Of a stretch of DNA of 64,000 nucleotides, positions 16,275 to 26,792 are shown piece after piece. The DNA lies in assembly GCA_965262235.1 (NCBI GenBank), contig OZ253504.1:2046001-2110000 (forward strand), read 5' to 3'. Positions within the stretch are counted from its first letter, which is position 1; each line of letters begins with the position of its first letter. The translations under genes were made by a program, and so were the position numbers. Source of the stretch: CATQGW01 sp965262235. GTDB lineage: Bacteria > Chloroflexota > Dehalococcoidia > Bin125. The notes below the pieces were generated by a model, which was not told the DNA's origin, did not search any database, and saw nothing but the letters and a program-made list of their open reading frames with translations.

Positions 16275-16280
16275 AGTATA
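16275..16280 (-). promoter_or_regulatory. -10 box TATACT, six bases before tsaE start
   Basis: On the minus strand TATACT, then GACCGC, then GTG at 16268. Another of the leaderless-type promoters of this window. Confidence 0.5.
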
Positions 16281-16328
16281 CGGACGGCTCGCGCACGCTC
16301 GACCCGTCGCAGCGGGCCGCTGGGGCGT

Positions 16329-16334
16329 ATTCTG
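16329..16334 (+). promoter_or_regulatory. -10 box TATTCT before dehydrogenase gene
   Basis: TATTCT precedes a 26-base leader that includes GGTGGAGG and ends at ATG 16361, so this gene has a conventional leadered mRNA. Confidence 0.4.
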
Positions 16335-16360
16335 TGCCCTACAAACGGTGGAGGTTGGGC

Positions 16361-17401
16361 ATGGACCGCATTCACGTCGCATCGTTCCTGCCGGTGCCCG
16401 ATCACGGGATTGAAGCGATCAAGGCTGTCGATCCCCGGATCGAGCTGCACATGATCAGCCAGAACTTCGCGCGGTACATCCGCGACCCCGAGCACCCGGA
16501 GGTCGATGCGGAGGCGGCGCGCGCGGAATCAGCTGAGATCCGCGCGCGCGATGAGGTCTGGCTGTGCTTCTGGTTCGGCGATATGGCCGCGGACGCCCCG
16601 GCGCTGAATTGGGTTGCGCTGGGCGGGGCCGGGGCGGACCACATCCTGCGCGGGCCGCTTGACGATCACGTCCAGATCACCAACATGTCCGGTCTCGCGG
16701 CGCGAGTGATGGCCGAGTGGGTGATCGGGTTCATGCTGATCGACTGCAAGGGATTCCGCTCCCACATCGAGAACCAGCGGAACGCGAGCTGGCTGCGCGC
16801 CTGGGAGGGCTTCGGCGGCGCGCCGGGCACGCTCGAGGGGGCCACGGTCGGGATCATCGGCTACGGCGCGATCGGCTCGGAGGTGGCACAGCTTTGCGAC
16901 GGGTTCGGGGCGGATGTGATCGGCACGCGGCGCACGGCGTCGCCCGACGGCGCGCCGCCCGAGGACGCGCCTGCCTGTGTGCGAGCGATCTGGACCCCCG
17001 ACCGTCTGCAGGATGTGCTCGCGCAGTCGGACTACGTGGTGCTGGGCGTGCCGCTGACGGAGGCGACCCGGGAGCTGATCGGGGCGGAGGAGATCGCTGC
17101 GATGAAGCCGGGCGCGGCGCTGATCAACATCGCGCGCGGCTCGGTGGTCGACTGGGACGCGATGATCCGGGCGCTCAAGAACGGTGAGCTGCGCGCCTCC
17201 TACACCGATGTGACCTCGCCGGAGCCGTTGCCCGACGGGCATCCTGACTGGTCGGTCCCGGGTCTGATGATCACGCCGCACACGAGCGGCCTGCAGGACG
17301 ACTACATGGGCAAAGCGGCGAAGCGCTTCGCCGGCAACCTGCGCCGCTACATCGACGGCGAACAGTTGCACGACATCGTCGATCGCGCGGCGGGGTACTG
17401 A
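16361..17401 (+). CDS. D-isomer-specific 2-hydroxyacid dehydrogenase
   Basis: A 346-residue NAD(P)-dependent dehydrogenase. The NAD-binding Rossmann motif is GIIGYGAIGSEVAQL near residue 170. The catalytic Arg lies in INIARGSVVD, the Glu region in DVTSPEPLPDGHP, and the His in MITPHTSG (the family usually has HxAG/HxSG). ATG 16361 is preceded by GGTGGAGG. Substrate (glyoxylate/hydroxypyruvate, D-lactate or phosphoglycerate type) is unassigned; no serine-biosynthesis partners are adjacent. The next gene follows after five bases and is likely cotranscribed. Confidence 0.9.
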   Translation: MDRIHVASFLPVPDHGIEAIKAVDPRIELHMISQNFARYIRDPEHPEVDAEAARAESAEIRARDEVWLCFWFGDMAADAPALNWVALGGAGADHILRGPLDDHVQITNMSGLAARVMAEWVIGFMLIDCKGFRSHIENQRNASWLRAWEGFGGAPGTLEGATVGIIGYGAIGSEVAQLCDGFGADVIGTRRTASPDGAPPEDAPACVRAIWTPDRLQDVLAQSDYVVLGVPLTEATRELIGAEEIAAMKPGAALINIARGSVVDWDAMIRALKNGELRASYTDVTSPEPLPDGHPDWSVPGLMITPHTSGLQDDYMGKAAKRFAGNLRRYIDGEQLHDIVDRAAGY

Positions 17402-17406
17402 GCGCG

Positions 17407-18330
17407 ATGAGCGTCACGGCTCGCCACGGGATTCGGATGCCGGAGCGTGGGCAACTCAGTGGCGCGCGGCGTGGGCCCGGCTCGCAGCTGCCACGCCCGC
17501 AGATCCACTTCGGCGTCGCGTTGTGGCCGTACGACCTGCTGCTGCGCTTCGCCTGGGACCTGCCCGAGAACGAGCATGTGTGGCCCAACGACTGGTTCGA
17601 TGACGTGTTCGAATCAGCGGCGGTGAGGTTGCGTCACACCGCGCCGAAGCTGATCCACGCGATCATGGCGATGCAGCCACCGCTGGAGACGCTCAAGTAC
17701 GCCGCGTTGGAGGGCGAGCTCACCCGCGAGCAGGTCGAGCGCACGCCGCTGCAGATCGACCTGATTCTGCTTTACGTGGGCCGGATCCTCGACGATGTGG
17801 CTGCCGTTGTGCCGCACTGCTACGGCGACGACGGTCGGCTGCTGACCGCCGGCCGCGCGGGGCTGGCGGCGCTCGCCCGTTCGCCGCTGGGCGAGCTCGA
17901 TGCTGAGCTGTCGGCGCTGATCGCGCCAGGCGGGGAGCTGCCCGAGGCGGTGGCGATGTTCGTCGATCCGCCGTTGACGCACTCGCGGGACATTTACGCG
18001 ATCGTCAATGCGCCGGGCTTCGAGACGGCGCTGCCAAAGGCGGCGGCGCGAGCGCTGCGGGAGAGTGCGGCGATCACGATCGATGCGGCCGACCAGATCG
18101 ACAGGCAGCTGCCGGGCCTGTGCGCGTGGCTCGATGCGCTGCTCGAGCACCTGATCGGCGTGGTCTGCGAGCGCGCCGAAGAGGGCGACGACCTACGCGA
18201 ACGCTGGGCCGCGACCAACTGGTCAGCGCTGCATCCGCTGAGCTTCCTCGACACGCAGGCCGCGCTCGCACTGACGAGAGCGCTGCCAGCGATCGCCGAG
18301 GGTCCGTTCCTGGCCGGGTCGGAGGATTAG
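17407..18330 (+). CDS. Hypothetical protein, 307 residues
   Basis: No family is recognised. The protein is soluble, mostly helical by appearance, without signal peptide. Notable blocks are HFGVALWPYDLLLRFAWDLP near the N-terminus, DLILLYVGRILDDVAAVVPH mid-protein and ATNWSALHPLSFLDTQAALA near the end. It lies five bases after the dehydrogenase, so it may be read with it. Its 3' end directly abuts the repeat block. Confidence 0.7.
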   Translation: MSVTARHGIRMPERGQLSGARRGPGSQLPRPQIHFGVALWPYDLLLRFAWDLPENEHVWPNDWFDDVFESAAVRLRHTAPKLIHAIMAMQPPLETLKYAALEGELTREQVERTPLQIDLILLYVGRILDDVAAVVPHCYGDDGRLLTAGRAGLAALARSPLGELDAELSALIAPGGELPEAVAMFVDPPLTHSRDIYAIVNAPGFETALPKAAARALRESAAITIDAADQIDRQLPGLCAWLDALLEHLIGVVCERAEEGDDLRERWAATNWSALHPLSFLDTQAALALTRALPAIAEGPFLAGSED

Positions 18331-18331
18331 C

Positions 18332-18667
18332 GGAGCATGGGCGACGTGCGGCGCGGCGATTGACGCGTTGGTGACGGTGAACGGGGAGGGCAACCACAAG
18401 GGTTGCCCCTACAGGGAGATTGTGTGGGCCGCGTCCGCTCCTGTAGGGGCAGCTCTTGTGGCTGCCCAGTCCCTGTTTGGCGGGGTGACCAGTCGCCCAC
18501 CAGATAGGCGGAGCGTGGGTGGCGTTCGGCGCTGCGATTGACGGGTTGGTGATGGTGAACGAGGAGGGCAACCACAAGGGTTGCCCCTACACGGATATCA
18601 TGTTCAGTCGCAAGGTTCCTCGTGCGCGCCCCGTCCGTTCCTGTAGGGGCAGCCCTTGTGGCTGCCC
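18332..18667. repeat. Hairpin-rich intergenic repeat, two tandem copies
   Basis: Two copies of the unit seen at 9513-9750 fill the 377-base gap between two convergent genes. Conserved GGGCAACCACAAGGGTTGCC hairpins lie at 18388-18413 and 18566-18591, and CTGTAGGGGCAGC...GTGGCTGCCC arms at 18441-18467 and 18641-18667. The flank GATTGACG(C/G)GTT...GGTGAACG precedes each. No transposase or coding content is seen. Confidence 0.8.
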
Positions 18668-18707
18668 ATTCCGTGTATTGCGGCGCGGTGGGGTGGTCGA
18701 CACGCCG

Positions 18708-19886
18708 TTAGACGACGCAGGCGGCGGCTAGGGAGCCGATTTGGGCGGTGCGGGCGCGGATCTGTTCGTCCTGCTGGAAGCTGTTGGTCAGGAACGCGAC
18801 TGAGAGTCCCGTTTCGGGGTCGCCCCAGGTGACCTGGCCGCCGGCGCCGCCGTGGCCGAACGCGCGCGGCGATGCGCCGGCGCCGAATCCGCGGTCGGCG
18901 GAGTGGCCGTCGTCGCCGGCGAGCACCACGGTCAGCCCGCGGTTGACGGGGATGCCGCTGAGCGGGTCGGTGTGGCGCTCCGGGTCGGTCTGCACCGTGG
19001 TGGCCAGCTCGATCGTCTCGGGGCGAATCGGCGTCTGCGGACGGTCGTCGTCGCCGGCGGGCGCGACGAGCGCCTGATAGAACATCGCGATGTCGGCCGC
19101 GTTGGCGAACCCGCCGCCGCCGGGGCAGCCGGCACGGCGCTGCGAGGCCAGGTTGAAGTGCAGGATCGTCCGCGGGAAGACCTCGCCACCGTCGGGCGGG
19201 AGCGGTTGCTCGGTGTAGATGATCGACGCCGCGCGGTCGTGCTCCTCGTTGGGCAGGCCGACGTAGAGGTTGTCGAGCTGCAGCGGGTCGAGCAGGCGCT
19301 CGCGCAGCCATTCGCGGAAGTCGCGGCCGGTGCGCTGGTTGATGATCTCGGCCAGCACCCAGTGGGCCGCGGTGGCGTGGTATTCCCACTGCGAATCGGG
19401 CTCCCAGTTGAGCCGCCAGCCCATCATCCGCCGGTTGCGCGCCTCGCGGTCTTCCCAGAGGCGTGGGTTCATCGGCGCGTGGGGGAAGCCGCCGGTGTGC
19501 AGCATGACCTGCTGCACGGTGATCGTCTCGTAGCCGACGCTGCCGCCTTCGGCGCACCAGCCGGGGATGATGTCGACGATCTTCTCGTCGAGCGAGAGCA
19601 GGCCGTCGTCGATCAGGCACCAGGCGCCGACGCCGACGACCGCCTTGGTTGACGAGAACATGCAGAACAGGGTGTCGTCGCGGACCGGATCGAGGCTCGT
19701 GCCCTGGTGCGAGGAGCCGTAGCTGCGGAAGCCGGCGAGGCGGCCCTGGGAGGCGATCGCGACCTGAGCGCCCTGGATCTGGTCGCCGGTCACCTGTTGT
19801 TCGACGAAGCCGAACAGCTCTTCCAGCTTCGCTTCATCGATGCCGATCTCGCTCGCGGGGGCGAGGCGGGGGTCGTGGTTGGTCAT
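18708..19886 (-). CDS. Serine hydrolase, beta-lactamase class C family
   Basis: A 392-residue penicillin-binding-protein-like hydrolase, probably an esterase or peptidase. SSTKAVVG gives the catalytic SxxK (near residue 85), YHATAAHW takes the place of the YxN motif, and HGGAGG replaces KTG near the C-terminus. No signal peptide is seen, so it is likely cytoplasmic. ATG 19886 has AGGAG eight bases upstream; an open stretch further up is not used. It diverges from the ABC transporter genes. Confidence 0.87.
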   Translation of the reverse strand: MTNHDPRLAPASEIGIDEAKLEELFGFVEQQVTGDQIQGAQVAIASQGRLAGFRSYGSSHQGTSLDPVRDDTLFCMFSSTKAVVGVGAWCLIDDGLLSLDEKIVDIIPGWCAEGGSVGYETITVQQVMLHTGGFPHAPMNPRLWEDREARNRRMMGWRLNWEPDSQWEYHATAAHWVLAEIINQRTGRDFREWLRERLLDPLQLDNLYVGLPNEEHDRAASIIYTEQPLPPDGGEVFPRTILHFNLASQRRAGCPGGGGFANAADIAMFYQALVAPAGDDDRPQTPIRPETIELATTVQTDPERHTDPLSGIPVNRGLTVVLAGDDGHSADRGFGAGASPRAFGHGGAGGQVTWGDPETGLSVAFLTNSFQQDEQIRARTAQIGSLAAACVV

Positions 19887-19967
19887 CTTCAATCTCCTCG
19901 GCTTCGTTCGCTCGGGGTGAGTGTAGAGATCGACACGCTCAGCGGTGGCGGTAGGACGGCGGGGGCA

Positions 19968-19973
19968 TAGCAT
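19968..19973 (+). promoter_or_regulatory. -10 box TAGCAT, seven bases before ABC ATPase start
   Basis: TAGCAT, seven bases (CCGGGGC), ATG 19981. No ribosome site is visible between them. Confidence 0.4.
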
Positions 19974-19980
19974 CCGGGGC

Positions 19981-20970
19981 ATGCCTGCGGCAGTTGAGAT
20001 TCGTGGTCTGGTCAAGCGATACGGGGCGATCGCGGCCGTCGATGAGGTTGACCTGACGATCGAATCGGGACAGGTCTACGCGCTGCTCGGGCCCAACGGT
20101 GCGGGCAAGACGACGCTGGTTGAAATTCTCGAGGGCTATCGCAAGCGGGATGCGGGCGAGGTGCAGGTGTTGGGCTTCGACCCGCAACGGCAACGGGGCG
20201 AGCTGAACCGGCGGGTAGGGATCGTGTTGCAGCGCAGCACGCCGATGGAGGGACTGACGCCGCGCGAGATGCTCAACTTCACGGCGAAGCTCTACGACGA
20301 CCCGATGGACCCGAGCGAGGCTCTGGAGCTGGTCGGCCTGACGGAGCACGCCGACCGGCGCGGATCCAAACTGTCGGGCGGGCAGAAGCGCCGGCTCGAC
20401 CTGGCGACCAGCGTGATCGGCAACCCCGACCTGATCTTCCTTGATGAGCCGACGACCGGCTTCGATGTCGCTGCGCGGCGGCAGGCGTGGAGCGTCGTGC
20501 GCGGGCTCACGGAGCGCGGCGCCACCGTGCTGCTGACCACGCACTATCTCGACGAGGCGGAGAATCTGGCGCAGCGGATCGGGATGATCAAAGATGGTCG
20601 GCTGATCTTCGAGGGAGATGTGGGGGCGCTGCGGCGGAAGATGCAGACCGATACGCGGATCTCGTGGCTGCCGCCGGCGGGGTTGGCGACCGATGATCTG
20701 CCTGCGGCCTGGTCGGCAGCATTGTCGGAGGGGCGGCGCGGGGTCGATGGGCGGCTGTCGCTGCCGTCGCAGACGCCGACGCGGGACCTGGGTGAGCTGA
20801 TCGACTGGGCGCGCGGGCGGGGGATCGGGGAGCTGCCCGAGCTGACGGTCGAGCACGCGAAGCTGGAGCAGATGTACATCGACCTGGTGGGCGACGGGCC
20901 AGAGGACGGGCCAGCGGAGGGCGTGGGGGCGGATCAGGCGGATGAGGTGGATCAGGCGGTGGGGCGATGA
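19981..20970 (+). CDS. ABC transporter ATP-binding protein (DrrA/CcmA type)
   Basis: A 329-residue ATPase. Walker A is GPNGAGKTT (near residue 39), signature KLSGGQKRRLDLA, Walker B LIFLDEPTTG, switch His in TTHYLDEAE. A C-terminal extension of about 100 residues after the nucleotide-binding domain is typical of multidrug or lipid exporters of this type. ATG 19981 is used rather than the upstream frame opening because the fold begins there. The permease gene overlaps by four bases (ATGA). Confidence 0.93.
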   Translation: MPAAVEIRGLVKRYGAIAAVDEVDLTIESGQVYALLGPNGAGKTTLVEILEGYRKRDAGEVQVLGFDPQRQRGELNRRVGIVLQRSTPMEGLTPREMLNFTAKLYDDPMDPSEALELVGLTEHADRRGSKLSGGQKRRLDLATSVIGNPDLIFLDEPTTGFDVAARRQAWSVVRGLTERGATVLLTTHYLDEAENLAQRIGMIKDGRLIFEGDVGALRRKMQTDTRISWLPPAGLATDDLPAAWSAALSEGRRGVDGRLSLPSQTPTRDLGELIDWARGRGIGELPELTVEHAKLEQMYIDLVGDGPEDGPAEGVGADQADEVDQAVGR

Positions 20971-21797
20971 TCACCGCCGCGCGGTCGCTGCGGGTGGTGC
21001 GGCTCGGCTACGCCTACATGGGACTGAACCTCAAGACGATCTACCGCGAACCGGCAGCGCTGTTCTTCGTCGTCGTCTTCCCGATCATGTTCTTGGTCAT
21101 TTTCTCGTCGTTACTGACGTTTGAGATTCCGATCCCCCAGGAGGCGCAGGGCTCTGTGCCAGTGGTGACGTTCAGCCAGTACTTCGTCGCGGGGATTATG
21201 GGCGTGGCGATCTTCGGGACGTCGTTCAACCTGCTCGGCAACTCGCTGGCCGTTCAACAGTTCGACGGCACGCTGAAGCAGCTGGCGGCGACCCCGCTGC
21301 CGAAGTCGTCGTTCTTTTTCGGCCTGATCGGCGCGGCGCTGGCAATCACGATCCTGCAGCTGGTCGTGATGCTGATTCTGGGGGTGTTCGCCTACGGCGT
21401 GGAGCTGCCCGACGCGGGCGGCTGGCTGACGCTGGTCTGGGTCATCGCGCTCGGGGTGCCCGCGGGCTGCGTGATGGGGATCGCGATCACTGCGGTGATT
21501 CCGTCGGCGCGCGCTGCGCCGGCGATTATTCAGGCGCCGTTCATCCTGCTGCAGTTCGTGTCGGGCGTGTTCTTCACGCTGTCGTCGCTGCCGCCGTGGC
21601 TGCAGTGGGTGGCCGGGGTGTTTCCGCTGCGCTGGGTGGCGCAGGGGCTGCGCTCGGTGTTTCTGCCCGACGGCTACAAGTACGCGGAGCCGGGGATGCA
21701 CTGGCAGCTGGAGCTTGGGGCGCTCGTGCTCGGCGTGTGGATCGTGGTTGGGCTGGCGCTTGCGATCTTCACGTTCAAGTGGGACCGCTCGGGTTAG
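20967..21797 (+). CDS. ABC-2 type transporter permease
   Basis: A 276-residue membrane protein with about six spans, starting with a span near residues 30-50 (LFFVVVFPIMFLVIFSSLLT), and with the ABC-2 family segment LQFVSGVFFTLSSLPPWLQW near the C-terminus. It pairs with the ATPase directly upstream, which it overlaps. The pair probably exports a lipophilic compound; the cargo is unknown. Convergent with the PPOX-family gene. Confidence 0.9.
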   Translation: MITAARSLRVVRLGYAYMGLNLKTIYREPAALFFVVVFPIMFLVIFSSLLTFEIPIPQEAQGSVPVVTFSQYFVAGIMGVAIFGTSFNLLGNSLAVQQFDGTLKQLAATPLPKSSFFFGLIGAALAITILQLVVMLILGVFAYGVELPDAGGWLTLVWVIALGVPAGCVMGIAITAVIPSARAAPAIIQAPFILLQFVSGVFFTLSSLPPWLQWVAGVFPLRWVAQGLRSVFLPDGYKYAEPGMHWQLELGALVLGVWIVVGLALAIFTFKWDRSG

Positions 21798-21802
21798 CGG
21801 CC

Positions 21803-22279
21803 TCAGAAGCGCCAGCGGGTGGCCGTGCTGGGGAACGACTCTTCCCGCCAGGCGATCGCCTTGCGCAGCTCGAGCCGGAAGGCGGGGAATCCCTCCGCGA
21901 TCGGGGGCATGTCGTACTTCGCGTTGAACGCGGCGAGCACGCCGGCGGTCAGGGGAACCTGCTCGAACTGGCCGTCGAGCATCACGACATTGTCGCCGTT
22001 CTCGAGGTGCACGCCGGAGCGCGGGTCGTTGGCGAGGTTGAGCGCGGTGAGCGATTTGGCGTCGGTGAGGAAGTGAAGCGCGTCATCCGCCCAGACGCCC
22101 CAGACCGGCACGCAGTGCGGGCGGCCCGAGGGTCGAGTGGTCGAGATCCAGTAGTTGCGCTCGCTGCTGAGGCGCTCCACGACCGACGACCATTCGATCG
22201 GCGTGAAGGCGAAGTCGGTGTTGCCGAGGCCGAAGCTGTCGGGCATCTCGGGTCGGTCGGGCTGGGGAATCTGGGTCAT
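21803..22279 (-). CDS. Pyridoxamine 5'-phosphate oxidase-family protein
   Basis: A 158-residue FMN-binding split-barrel protein: ERNYWISTTRPSGRPHCVPV and WGVWADDALHFLTDAKSLT are typical of the PPOX fold, likely binding FMN or F420. ATG 22279 overlaps the stop of the upstream VOC gene by four bases, so the genes are coupled. It forms a three-gene unit with two VOC proteins. Substrate unknown. Confidence 0.82.
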   Translation of the reverse strand: MTQIPQPDRPEMPDSFGLGNTDFAFTPIEWSSVVERLSSERNYWISTTRPSGRPHCVPVWGVWADDALHFLTDAKSLTALNLANDPRSGVHLENGDNVVMLDGQFEQVPLTAGVLAAFNAKYDMPPIAEGFPAFRLELRKAIAWREESFPSTATRWRF

Positions 22280-22692
22280 TGTTGATCCATTGCAAGTGAG
22301 TCGTAGGTGCCGAGGTGCCAGTGATTGCCTTCGGCGTCGGCGATCGTGAAGGCGTGGGAGCCGTACTCGGTGTCGGTCAGCGGCTGGATGATCGTGGCGC
22401 CGGCCGCGACCGCGCGGGCGTAGATCTCGTCGACCTGCTCGGCCGACTCGGCGGTCAGGCTGATCGACCCGTGTTGGTAGGGGAGGTTGTGCGGGTCGTC
22501 GGGGTTGCCGATCATCGAGCCGAGCATCACGATGCTGCCGCGCCAGGCGATCTGGCCATGCTCGATCTGGTCGCCTTCGCGGACGACGAAGTGCTCGGTC
22601 ATGCCGAAGATCGCGTGCAGCCATTCGATCACGGCGGGCGCGTCGTCGTAGCGCAGGCTGGGGATGATGGTCTGGTGTCCGGGGTTCGACAT
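22276..22692 (-). CDS. VOC (glyoxalase/bleomycin-resistance) family protein
   Basis: A 138-residue protein of the PhnB/YdeM-like VOC type: SLRYDDAPAVIEWLHAIFGM at the start, GQIAWRGSIVML in the middle and HAFTIADAEGNHWHLGTY at the end. It is a paralogue of the next gene upstream, sharing DTEYGSHAFT. These proteins bind a metal or small ligand in a paired beta-alpha fold. Confidence 0.85.
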   Translation of the reverse strand: MSNPGHQTIIPSLRYDDAPAVIEWLHAIFGMTEHFVVREGDQIEHGQIAWRGSIVMLGSMIGNPDDPHNLPYQHGSISLTAESAEQVDEIYARAVAAGATIIQPLTDTEYGSHAFTIADAEGNHWHLGTYDSLAMDQQ

Positions 22693-22698
22693 GGGGGC

Positions 22699-23112
22699 TT
22701 ACTCCGTCGGTGCGAAGGGGTCGTAGGTGCCGAAGTGCCAGAGGTTGCCCTCCGGGTCCTGGACGGTGAAGGCATGCGAGCCGTATTCGGTGTCCTCAAG
22801 TGGGTAGGGCGCCGGCGCTCCCGCTGCCTGCGCGCGCCGCCATAGATCGTCGACCTGCTGGCGCGACTCAGCGGTCAGGCTGATCGAGGCGTGGCCGACG
22901 GTCTTGTCCAGGTAGTTGGTTCCGTCGCCGGCCGAGCCGAGCATGACCATGCTGCCGCGCCAGGTCAGCTGCGCGTGTTCGACGCGGCCGCCTTCGCCGG
23001 GGACGACGAAGTTGCGCTCGAAGTCGAAGGTGTCGCAGAGCCAGTCGATCAGTGCGGCGGCGTCGTTGCTGCGGAACGCGGCGATCATCGTCTGATGGGG
23101 CGTGTCTGCCAT
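22699..23112 (-). CDS. VOC family protein, paralogue of neighbour
   Basis: A 137-residue VOC-fold protein with the same block order as its neighbour: FRSNDAAALIDWLCDTFDFE, AQLTWRGSMVMLGS, and DTEYGSHAFTVQDPEGNLWH. The two clearly arose by tandem duplication and diverged. It lies six bases upstream of the second copy and 18 bases after the DUF255 gene, so all four may be one transcript. Confidence 0.85.
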   Translation of the reverse strand: MADTPHQTMIAAFRSNDAAALIDWLCDTFDFERNFVVPGEGGRVEHAQLTWRGSMVMLGSAGDGTNYLDKTVGHASISLTAESRQQVDDLWRRAQAAGAPAPYPLEDTEYGSHAFTVQDPEGNLWHFGTYDPFAPTE

Positions 23113-23130
23113 TGCCTGGTCCCTCCGGAG

Positions 23131-25206
<2,076 letters not shown>

Positions 25207-25256
25207 CGGCGCTCCGTGCATTTGGTGCTGGCGGATTCACGCTAACAGCGCGACAA

Positions 25257-25272
25257 CGATCGATAGCGATCG
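25257..25272. promoter_or_regulatory. Inverted repeat CGATCG-N4-CGATCG, possible operator
   Basis: A perfect 6-4-6 palindrome lies between the divergent DUF255 and aquaporin genes, just upstream of the aquaporin -10 box (25278). Its position suits an operator; CGATCG is also common by chance in GC-rich DNA. Confidence 0.3.
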
Positions 25273-25277
25273 GTCCG

Positions 25278-25283
25278 TATCGT
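25278..25283 (+). promoter_or_regulatory. -10 box TATCGT, six bases before aquaporin start
   Basis: TATCGT, then GTCGGC, then ATG 25290; leaderless type. Confidence 0.45.
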
Positions 25284-25289
25284 GTCGGC

Positions 25290-26063
25290 ATGGCAGCAGC
25301 CGCGAGCGACGGAGCACCGGTCGGTGGACCGCTTGAGCAGCCGGCGCAGGCGCTGGGTCGTCTGCTGCCGGCGGTGGTGACCGGCAACGCGCATCACGCC
25401 CGCTGGGTGATGGCGGAGGTGATCGGGACGTTCGGCCTGGTGTTCTTCTGCGCCGGTTCGGCGCACGTCAACTGGTGGGCCGGCGGCAACATCGGGATGC
25501 TCGGCGTGGGGCTGGTCAACGGCTTCAGCGTGGCGGTGATGATCTTCGCGTTCTGGAGCATCTCGGGCGCGCACCTGAACCCGGCGGTGTCGTTGGGACT
25601 GTGGCTGTCGGGCCGGCTCTCGGGGCGGCGACTCGTGCCGTACGTGGCGGCGCAGATCGCGGGCGGGCTGATCGCCGGCTCGGTGCTGCACGCGCTGTTC
25701 CGCAATCACACGCTGGAGGGCCAGTCGTGGCTCGGCTCGAACTACCCGGGCGGTCCGTTGCTGCAGACGATCGGGATGGAGATCGTCCTCACGTTTTTCC
25801 TGGTCTACGCGATCCTGCTGCTGGCGGAACGGCGTCATCAGGGGCCCACGATCGCGATCGCGATCGGCCTGTACATCGCGGCCGCAGTGACGCTGGGCGG
25901 GGCGGTCAGCGGGGCTTCGATGAACCCGGCGCGATCGTTTGGGCCGGCCGCGCTGGCCTGGTTCTGGTCGGATCACTGGGTCTACTGGGTGGCGCCAGCG
26001 GCCGGGTCGTTGTTCGCCGCGCTGTTCCATCTGGTCTTGCGTGAGCGAGGGCGCGGAGATTGA
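25290..26063 (+). CDS. Aquaporin / MIP-family channel
   Basis: A 257-residue channel with six spans and both NPA boxes: HLNPAVS (97-99) and SMNPARS near residue 212. The first span begins at MAEVIGTFGLVFF. The residue after the second box (ArSFGP) and the general length are closer to water-selective aquaporins than to glycerol facilitators, which carry GYAMNPARDFGPR; this is a weak call. It would move water or small solutes across the inner membrane. Start ATG 25290 lies six bases behind a -10 box. Confidence 0.92.
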   Translation: MAAAASDGAPVGGPLEQPAQALGRLLPAVVTGNAHHARWVMAEVIGTFGLVFFCAGSAHVNWWAGGNIGMLGVGLVNGFSVAVMIFAFWSISGAHLNPAVSLGLWLSGRLSGRRLVPYVAAQIAGGLIAGSVLHALFRNHTLEGQSWLGSNYPGGPLLQTIGMEIVLTFFLVYAILLLAERRHQGPTIAIAIGLYIAAAVTLGGAVSGASMNPARSFGPAALAWFWSDHWVYWVAPAAGSLFAALFHLVLRERGRGD

Positions 26064-26079
26064 GTAGACTGAAGGTGGA

Positions 26080-26496
26080 TTGCGAGAGTTCCTTGTGGTG
26101 ATTCGTGACGAACTGACATGGGAGGAACGGCGTACACGACAGCGGTCCAGGCGGATTGAGCAGGGAATCGCGTGGGGGATGCCGGCGACGCTCGAGTGGG
26201 TGAGGGAAGAAGAGGAGTGGGAGGACACGCCGGAGGAGATCGCCGAAGACATTCGCATTTCGAAGGAACGATCGGCGGCGGGAAATACCGTCCTGCTTGG
26301 GGACTGGTTGCAGGAATTGGACGAGCAGTATCCCGAGGATGTGGAGTTCTTTCGCAAGCTTGACGCGTATTTTCCGGATGGCCATGACTGGGTGTTCGAG
26401 CTGGATCCAGCATCGGCCGCCGGGGAGAAGTTCTTCCGCAAGCTGAAGGCCGACTTTCCCGACGCTGCGGCGTTCTTCATCCTGGATGATGAGTGA
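26080..26496 (+). CDS. Hypothetical protein upstream of RelE-like toxin, candidate antitoxin
   Basis: A 138-residue, strongly acidic protein rich in Glu and Asp, with two similar segments (VEFFRKLDAYFPDG and EKFFRKLKADFPDA) that look like an internal repeat. The last bases overlap the RelE-like gene (GTGA), the usual antitoxin-toxin order. No DNA-binding fold is obvious, and 138 residues is long for an antitoxin. The start is uncertain: TTG 26080 lies nine bases after TAGACT; GTG 26095 or 26098 are alternatives. Base composition is lower in G+C than the neighbours. Confidence 0.6.
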   Translation: MREFLVVIRDELTWEERRTRQRSRRIEQGIAWGMPATLEWVREEEEWEDTPEEIAEDIRISKERSAAGNTVLLGDWLQELDEQYPEDVEFFRKLDAYFPDGHDWVFELDPASAAGEKFFRKLKADFPDAAAFFILDDE

Positions 26497-26792
26497 ACCC
26501 ACGACCTCGATGGGAGGTCAGCCGGGATGAGCCCGCGATTGCGGAGTTCCGCGCTCTCAGTCCCGAACGTCGGCGGCGGATAAAGCGCGCGCTTCGCGAG
26601 TTGGAGGCGGGTCCGACGACGGGCGGTGGGAAAGAGCTGGAGGGACACCCCGACGTGTGGAGCGTCCGGGTGGATCGCTGGCGGATCGTGTACGAGGTCG
26701 ATTGGGAGCGGCGGGCGATGCTGGTGACGCGGATTCGTCCGCGGCCGACGGCGTATGAGGGGTTGGAGCGCCCGCGAGGCTCAGCGCGGTAG
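26493..26792 (+). CDS. RelE/ParE-family toxin-like protein
   Basis: A 99-residue basic protein with the RelE/ParE outline: RALSPERRRRIKRALREL, then VWSVRVDRWRIVYEVDWERR and a final strand MLVTRIRPR. The central arginines of RVDRWRIVYEV correspond to the conserved strand of these ribosome-dependent mRNA interferases or gyrase poisons. It overlaps the upstream gene by four bases and the convergent HAD gene by 12 bases. Confidence 0.78.
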   Translation: MNPRPRWEVSRDEPAIAEFRALSPERRRRIKRALRELEAGPTTGGGKELEGHPDVWSVRVDRWRIVYEVDWERRAMLVTRIRPRPTAYEGLERPRGSAR

